Source: JAGXLC01 sp964585385
GTDB taxonomy: Bacteria > Bacteroidota > Bacteroidia > Bacteroidales > UBA12077
Direction of reading: 5' to 3'
DNA length: 45,541 nucleotides
NCBI GenBank assembly: GCA_964585385.1
Contig: CAZPDP010000026.1
Span: forward strand, 1 to 45,541
Of this stretch, positions 42,362 to 45,541 are shown in pieces; the first letter of the stretch is position 1, and every line of letters starts with the position of its first letter. The notes beneath the pieces were generated by a model. That model was not told the origin of the DNA. It did no database searches and saw nothing but the letters and a program-made list of their open reading frames with translations. Made by a program: the position numbers and the translations under genes.

Positions 42362-42871
42362 TTACCAGTTCACCACAGATTTATTGAAAATATCATCAAT
42401 CATTTTTGTAGTAATTTCCTCTACCAATTGGTCTTCCACCTGGGACAATGATTTTGTAGATTCAAAGTCCTCATAGTGAGTAAAATTTGTTTCAAAACTA
42501 TTATCCGGATGTTTTTGATTAACAAAATTCACATGGACGGTTATTGTAAGCCTGGTCATGGAGGCTGTTTCGTTTCCGGAAACTGCAGTTGGCTGAGTGT
42601 AATAGTCTGTTATCTCACCGTTAAACATCAGATCGCCATCGTTATCAACAAACTTAAGGCTGGTTTGCGACTGAAACTTATCTTTAAGTTCATTGGTAAA
42701 AAACTGCCCCAAATCGGAGGGACCACTTGGTGCTCTGTTTGAGAAATCTTCAAATGAGATGGTTTTTACATCTGAAGCAATTGTGGCTCCTCCCATAGAA
42801 TAATGAACCGTACATTGATTCATTGTAACCAGCGTAGTAAACAATATCAGAATAACGATTGGTTTCTTCAT
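42362..42871 (-). CDS. lptE: LPS assembly lipoprotein LptE family
   Basis: A 169-residue lipoprotein with signal sequence and lipobox ending at Cys20 (TMNQC), followed by TVHYSMGGATIASDVKTISFEDFSN, the Bacteroidota LptE-family start. LptE plugs the LptD barrel and helps insert LPS into the outer leaflet; lptD is not in the window. It follows the sigma-54 activator by 1 bp and precedes the TPR gene by 7 bp. Confidence 0.9.
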   Translation of the reverse strand: MKKPIVILILFTTLVTMNQCTVHYSMGGATIASDVKTISFEDFSNRAPSGPSDLGQFFTNELKDKFQSQTSLKFVDNDGDLMFNGEITDYYTQPTAVSGNETASMTRLTITVHVNFVNQKHPDNSFETNFTHYEDFESTKSLSQVEDQLVEEITTKMIDDIFNKSVVNW

Positions 42872-42872
42872 C

Positions 42873-44126
42873 TTAATCCAGGTTATATTCTTTTATTTTT
42901 CTATATAGAGTTCTTTCAGAAATTCCCAAATCCTTTGCGGCGTTTTTTCTTCGTCCGTTGTGTTTATTCAATGCTTTTTGTATTAATTCTACCTCCTTAT
43001 CCTGCAGTGACAAGGACTCTTCCACGTATTCCTCTGTGTCTTCAATTGGTGAAATCTCTTTATCATCCTCTTCCGTTTCCGGAACAGAAGGCTTCTGCAC
43101 ATTCGTTTCAGGAGTAGTATTACCCCAATCGGCAGTATTTTTATTTAATGTTTGAACAAGCTGCTCATTGTCTCTTTGTATTTGGTCAATATCAGCACCT
43201 TTATCAATAATCTCATGAACCAGTTTCTTGAGGTTATTGATATCGTTTTTCATATCAAACAATATCTTATAAAGAATCTCCCGCTCTGAAGAAAACGTTT
43301 TTTCGTCCACCGTATTTTTATATAAGGCAGGCAATTTATCCCTTGTATAATCCGGAAGGTACCTTTTGAGTGTTTCGGCACCGATTGTTCGTTCCTGTTC
43401 AATTACAGAGAGTTGCTCAGTAATATTCTTCAATTGCCTTACATTACCGGGCCACCTGTAGTTCATAAGAATTTCGTATGCCTCGTTTGTCAATTTGATT
43501 GGCGGCATCCTGTAATGCTCTGCAAAATCGGTGGCAAATTTCTTAAAAAGCAGGTATATATCATCTCCGCGCTCTCTCAGTGGAGGTATATCAATCGGCA
43601 CCGTATTAAGCCGGTAATAAAGGTCTTCCCGGAATTTATCTTCCTGAATAGCTTTTAGAATATCAACATTGGATGCTGCAATAACTCTAACATCTGTTTT
43701 AAGTACTTTAGATGAACCCACTTTAAAAAATTCGCCGGTCTCAAGTACTCTCAACAATCGCACCTGTGTAAACAAAGGTAGTTCAGCTACCTCATCCAGG
43801 AAAATTGTACCGTTGTCTGCCACTTCAAAATATCCCTTGCGGCTTTCATGGGCTCCTGTAAAGGAACCTTTCTCATGCCCAAATAATTCTGAATCAATGG
43901 TCCCTTCCGGTATTGCACCGCAATTGACCGGTATATATTTTCCGTGTTTGCGAGTACTGAACTGATGAATGAGTTGTGGAAATACTTCTTTACCCGTCCC
44001 ACTCTCTCCTGTTATCAAAACAGAAAGGTCGGTCGGGGCAACTTGTTTAGCTGTATCAATTGCACGTTCTAACTGGTCTGAATTCCCTATAATTCCAAAT
44101 CTTTGCTTAATAGAATTAATTTCCAT
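42873..44126 (-). CDS. Sigma-54-dependent transcriptional activator
   Basis: A sigma-54 enhancer-binding protein of about 417 residues. It starts directly with the AAA+ domain: FGIIGNSDQL, Walker A GESGTGKE, the sigma-54 contact loop GSFTGA (usually GAFTGA), Walker B GTIFLDEVAELP, and RYRLNTVPI-type arginine fingers. A middle Glu-rich linker (about 290-360) leads to a Fis-type helix-turn-helix, KHNGRRKNAAKDLGISERTLYRKIKEY. There is no N-terminal receiver, GAF or PAS domain, so activity is likely controlled by expression or a partner. The frame also has an ATG at 44153; 44126 (MEINSIKQRFG) fits related proteins better. First gene of the lptE-TPR-secG operon. Confidence 0.9.
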   Translation of the reverse strand: MEINSIKQRFGIIGNSDQLERAIDTAKQVAPTDLSVLITGESGTGKEVFPQLIHQFSTRKHGKYIPVNCGAIPEGTIDSELFGHEKGSFTGAHESRKGYFEVADNGTIFLDEVAELPLFTQVRLLRVLETGEFFKVGSSKVLKTDVRVIAASNVDILKAIQEDKFREDLYYRLNTVPIDIPPLRERGDDIYLLFKKFATDFAEHYRMPPIKLTNEAYEILMNYRWPGNVRQLKNITEQLSVIEQERTIGAETLKRYLPDYTRDKLPALYKNTVDEKTFSSEREILYKILFDMKNDINNLKKLVHEIIDKGADIDQIQRDNEQLVQTLNKNTADWGNTTPETNVQKPSVPETEEDDKEISPIEDTEEYVEESLSLQDKEVELIQKALNKHNGRRKNAAKDLGISERTLYRKIKEYNLD

Positions 44127-44158
44127 ATTTTGATTCTGATTTTCTCCTTTCAAACTGA

Positions 44159-44166
44159 CAAAATTA
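44159..44166 (-). promoter_or_regulatory. -7 box upstream of the sigma-54 activator
   Basis: TAATTTTG on the minus strand fits TAnnTTTG; with this box transcription would begin near 44152, consistent with start at ATG 44126 and not 44153. No -33 TTTG at the expected place. Confidence 0.35.
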
Positions 44167-44266
44167 CAATTTTCTTTTATTTTTTCTTAATTTTAACACC
44201 CTTTTATTTAACGAATTAAGAGGATAGTTATTTCACTGACATTAAGTCATAAAACATATTGAAAGA

Positions 44267-45001
44267 ATGAAATTTATCGCCATCATTCCTGCCAGATATG
44301 ATTCTACCCGGTTTCGGGGAAAACCTTTAGCAAAAATAAAAGGTAAAACAATGATTCGCCGGGTTTATGAACAATGTAAAAAAGCATTGGAGGAGGTTTA
44401 CGTGGCTACAGACAACTCGCGAATTGAAGAAGAGGTAAAAAGCTTTAAAGGCAGGGTAATCATGACTGGTAAACATCATCAAAGCGGTACAGACAGGCTT
44501 GCTGAAGCTATCTCAATAGTTGAGAAAACTGAAAATAAAACATACGACATTGTAATAAACGTGCAGGGAGATGAACCCTATATCCAACCAGAACAAATAC
44601 AGGAGCTCATGAATTGTTTTAGTGAGTATTCTACTGAAATAGCCACTCTTATAAAAAAAATTACCACAAACGACGAAATTTTTAACCCCAGCCTACCCAA
44701 GGTGGTAACCAACCATCAAGGCTATGCACTTTATTTCAGCCGTTCTCCTGTCCCCTATCTCAGAAATAAAAACAAAGACGAATGGATTCAACATTATCCT
44801 TACAAAAAGCACCTGGGAATGTATGGTTACAGGAAGGATGTTCTGCAGAAGATTACCAAATTAAAACCCTCTCCGCTTGAACTTGCCGAATCACTTGAAC
44901 AAAACCGCTGGCTTGAAAACGGCTTCCTTATTAAAACCGAATTAACAGAATTTGAAAATTATCCGGTAGATACACCTGAAGATTTAGATAGATTCCAATA
45001 G
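44267..45001 (+). CDS. kdsB: 3-deoxy-manno-octulosonate cytidylyltransferase
   Basis: A 244-residue CMP-Kdo synthetase that activates Kdo for addition to lipid A in the cytoplasm. The nucleotide-binding start IIPARYDSTRFRGKPLAKI, VYVATDNSRIEEEVKSF, SGTDRLAEA, the catalytic INVQGDEPYIQPEQI, YFSRSPVPYLR, HLGMYGYRKDVLQKI and LELAESLEQNRWLENG are all typical. It marks the organism as an LPS-bearing Gram-negative. Divergent from the sigma-54 activator; a hairpin with U-run follows 41 bp beyond the stop. Confidence 0.97.
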   Translation: MKFIAIIPARYDSTRFRGKPLAKIKGKTMIRRVYEQCKKALEEVYVATDNSRIEEEVKSFKGRVIMTGKHHQSGTDRLAEAISIVEKTENKTYDIVINVQGDEPYIQPEQIQELMNCFSEYSTEIATLIKKITTNDEIFNPSLPKVVTNHQGYALYFSRSPVPYLRNKNKDEWIQHYPYKKHLGMYGYRKDVLQKITKLKPSPLELAESLEQNRWLENGFLIKTELTEFENYPVDTPEDLDRFQ

Positions 45002-45042
45002 GTGAATGGAATAACCGTTATAAGTATCCTTTATAAGCGAGT

Positions 45043-45068
45043 CCCCCTACAAGCGGGTGGTTTTTTTT
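45043..45068 (+). terminator. kdsB terminator
   Basis: CCCCC (45043-45047) pairs with GGGTGG (45055-45060) with one mismatch, followed by eight T residues (45061-45068). Confidence 0.6.
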
Positions 45069-45204
45069 ATAGCCTTTATACATAGGGGTTTTGGCAGAGG
45101 TGCGTTATGAAATTTCCGTTTATTATTTTGTTTTTCTTTTGAATCAATAGCATCATTACTTCCTTCTGCATCATTCTTTCTTTTTTTTCATTGCCAAAAA
45201 AACA

Positions 45205-45320
45205 AAGTCCGGCATTCGACGGAAGAAAGAAAAAAACGCTAGGCAAATCCGTCAGGGGCCGGACTTGAATCAGTCTACCACCCCTGCAATCCTTGCCCAC
45301 CCCGCACGATTTTGCCTAGC
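45205..45320. repeat. Interlocking inverted repeats (pseudoknot-like)
   Basis: Outer arms AAGTCCGGC (45205-45213) and GCCGGACTT (45258-45266) enclose a second pair, GACGGA (45218-45223) and TCCGTC (45248-45253). The loop of the inner pair contains GCTAGGCAAA (45238-45247), which is perfectly complementary to TTTGCCTAGC at 45311-45320 outside the hairpin. The crossing arrangement would form a pseudoknot in RNA or two alternative folds in DNA. Confidence 0.6.
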
Positions 45321-45419
45321 CTGCGCGCGATTAAGCTTGAGATACTTCCCAATAGCTTTGGCTATTTGCCTTGCCGCATAATAAAATTTACCATAAATCA
45401 AGGAAGCAGGGAGGGTTTA

Positions 45420-45480
45420 GGATAAAATACTGTTTGAGTTCCGATTTTTATTCCAAAATCGGAGCGAGTTTATTTTATCC
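45420..45480. repeat. Long two-stem hairpin
   Basis: GGATAAAATA (45420-45429) pairs perfectly with TATTTTATCC (45471-45480), and inside it TCCGATTTT (45440-45448) pairs with AAAATCGGA (45455-45463), separated by internal loops of 10 and 7 nt. No U-run follows, so it is not an ordinary terminator. Confidence 0.7.
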
Positions 45481-45541
45481 GTGGGTGGGGTTTCCGTAGA
45501 TTTATCAAAATTTTATTCCAGCGGTGACTTTTTTTGGAACT

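Larger units (their letters stand above)
45002..45541. other. Gene-poor, hairpin-rich right end
   Basis: These 540 bp hold the kdsB terminator and then a segment with several inverted repeats (two entered separately, plus a 6-bp hairpin AATAGC-TTTG-GCTATT at 45351-45366). A 74-codon minus-strand frame (45076-45300) spans the repeats and has no recognisable domain. Base composition from 45200 to 45330 is richer in G and C than the neighbouring DNA. It may be the edge of a mobile or repeated element or a structured RNA that continues past the window. Confidence 0.5.

Noticed and set aside
45076..45300. 74-codon minus-strand frame at the right end
   Set aside because: It overlaps the interlocking repeats, has a low-complexity Phe/Lys composition and no family motif.
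45248..45300. tRNA-like words on the minus strand (GGTGGTAGA and GATTCAAGTCC)
   Set aside because: The A-box-like and B-box-like words are about 2 nt apart, there is no T-stem pairing and no acceptor stem, so it is not a tRNA.
1..45541. CRISPR arrays, prophage or integrated plasmid modules
   Set aside because: No regularly spaced direct repeats, no integrase, terminase, relaxase or capsid genes were seen; most genes are core functions with uniform composition.

Overview
The window is chromosomal DNA from a member of the Bacteroidota. The evidence is a type IX secretion sorting domain at the C-terminus of the 8320-10275 product, the gliding/T9SS-associated genes gldE and gldD, a bacterial GGGP synthase, and gene clusters characteristic of the phylum (HU - 30-residue AURKAIP1/COX24-like protein - RNase G; mutY - ssb - gldE - gldD - PPTase - GGGPS; sigma-54 activator - lptE - TPR protein - secG - groES - groEL). 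Promoters also fit: TAnnTTTG -7 boxes lie upstream of many genes and Shine-Dalgarno sequences are weak. Genus cannot be fixed from this sequence. Most of the window is housekeeping core genome. No phage, complete IS, CRISPR array, rRNA or tRNA was recognised.

Layout. 0.2-4.5 kb (minus): biotin carrier and carboxyltransferase subunits of an acyl-CoA carboxylase, then tgt overlapping an LptF/G-type permease. 4.6-7.3 kb (plus): membrane glycosyltransferase, ECF sigma factor, rsmG, and rpmH (too short for ordinary ORF calling). 7.5-12.5 kb (plus): PASTA protein, T9SS cargo, rluD, ddl. 12.5-16.8 kb (minus): gcvP, an MBL hydrolase and pcm. 17-20 kb: a degenerate Gfo/Idh/MocA-like protein, thpR, elbB, a 161-bp inverted-repeat element and a DUF4294 protein. 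20.2-28.2 kb (minus): gdhA and two very large tandem paralogues that join receiver domains to an ATP-binding PEP-synthase/PPDK N-terminal domain. 28.5-32.7 kb (minus): dsbD, rng, the COX24-like gene, HU. 32.9-38.4 kb (plus): mutY to GGGPS, then a free-standing NUMOD4/HNH-like gene. 38.6-44.1 kb (minus): groEL/groES, secG, TPR protein, lptE, sigma-54 activator. 44.3-45 kb (plus): kdsB. The last 540 bp has no credible gene but is dense in hairpins.

How it fits together. Many genes serve the envelope: LPS (kdsB, lptE, LptF/G permease), peptidoglycan (ddl, PASTA protein), secretion (secG, T9SS cargo, gldD/gldE), periplasmic redox (dsbD) and lipids (GGGPS). A second group handles translation and RNA (tgt, rsmG, rluD, rpmH, rng, thpR). 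The best candidates for undescribed biology are the paired REC/PPDK_N proteins, which have no phosphohistidine or PEP-binding domain but share a conserved C-terminal module; a GroEL with an in-frame charged insertion of about 36 residues; a Tgt lacking the usual zinc cysteines; and the structured right end. All family assignments come from reading motifs, without database searches.
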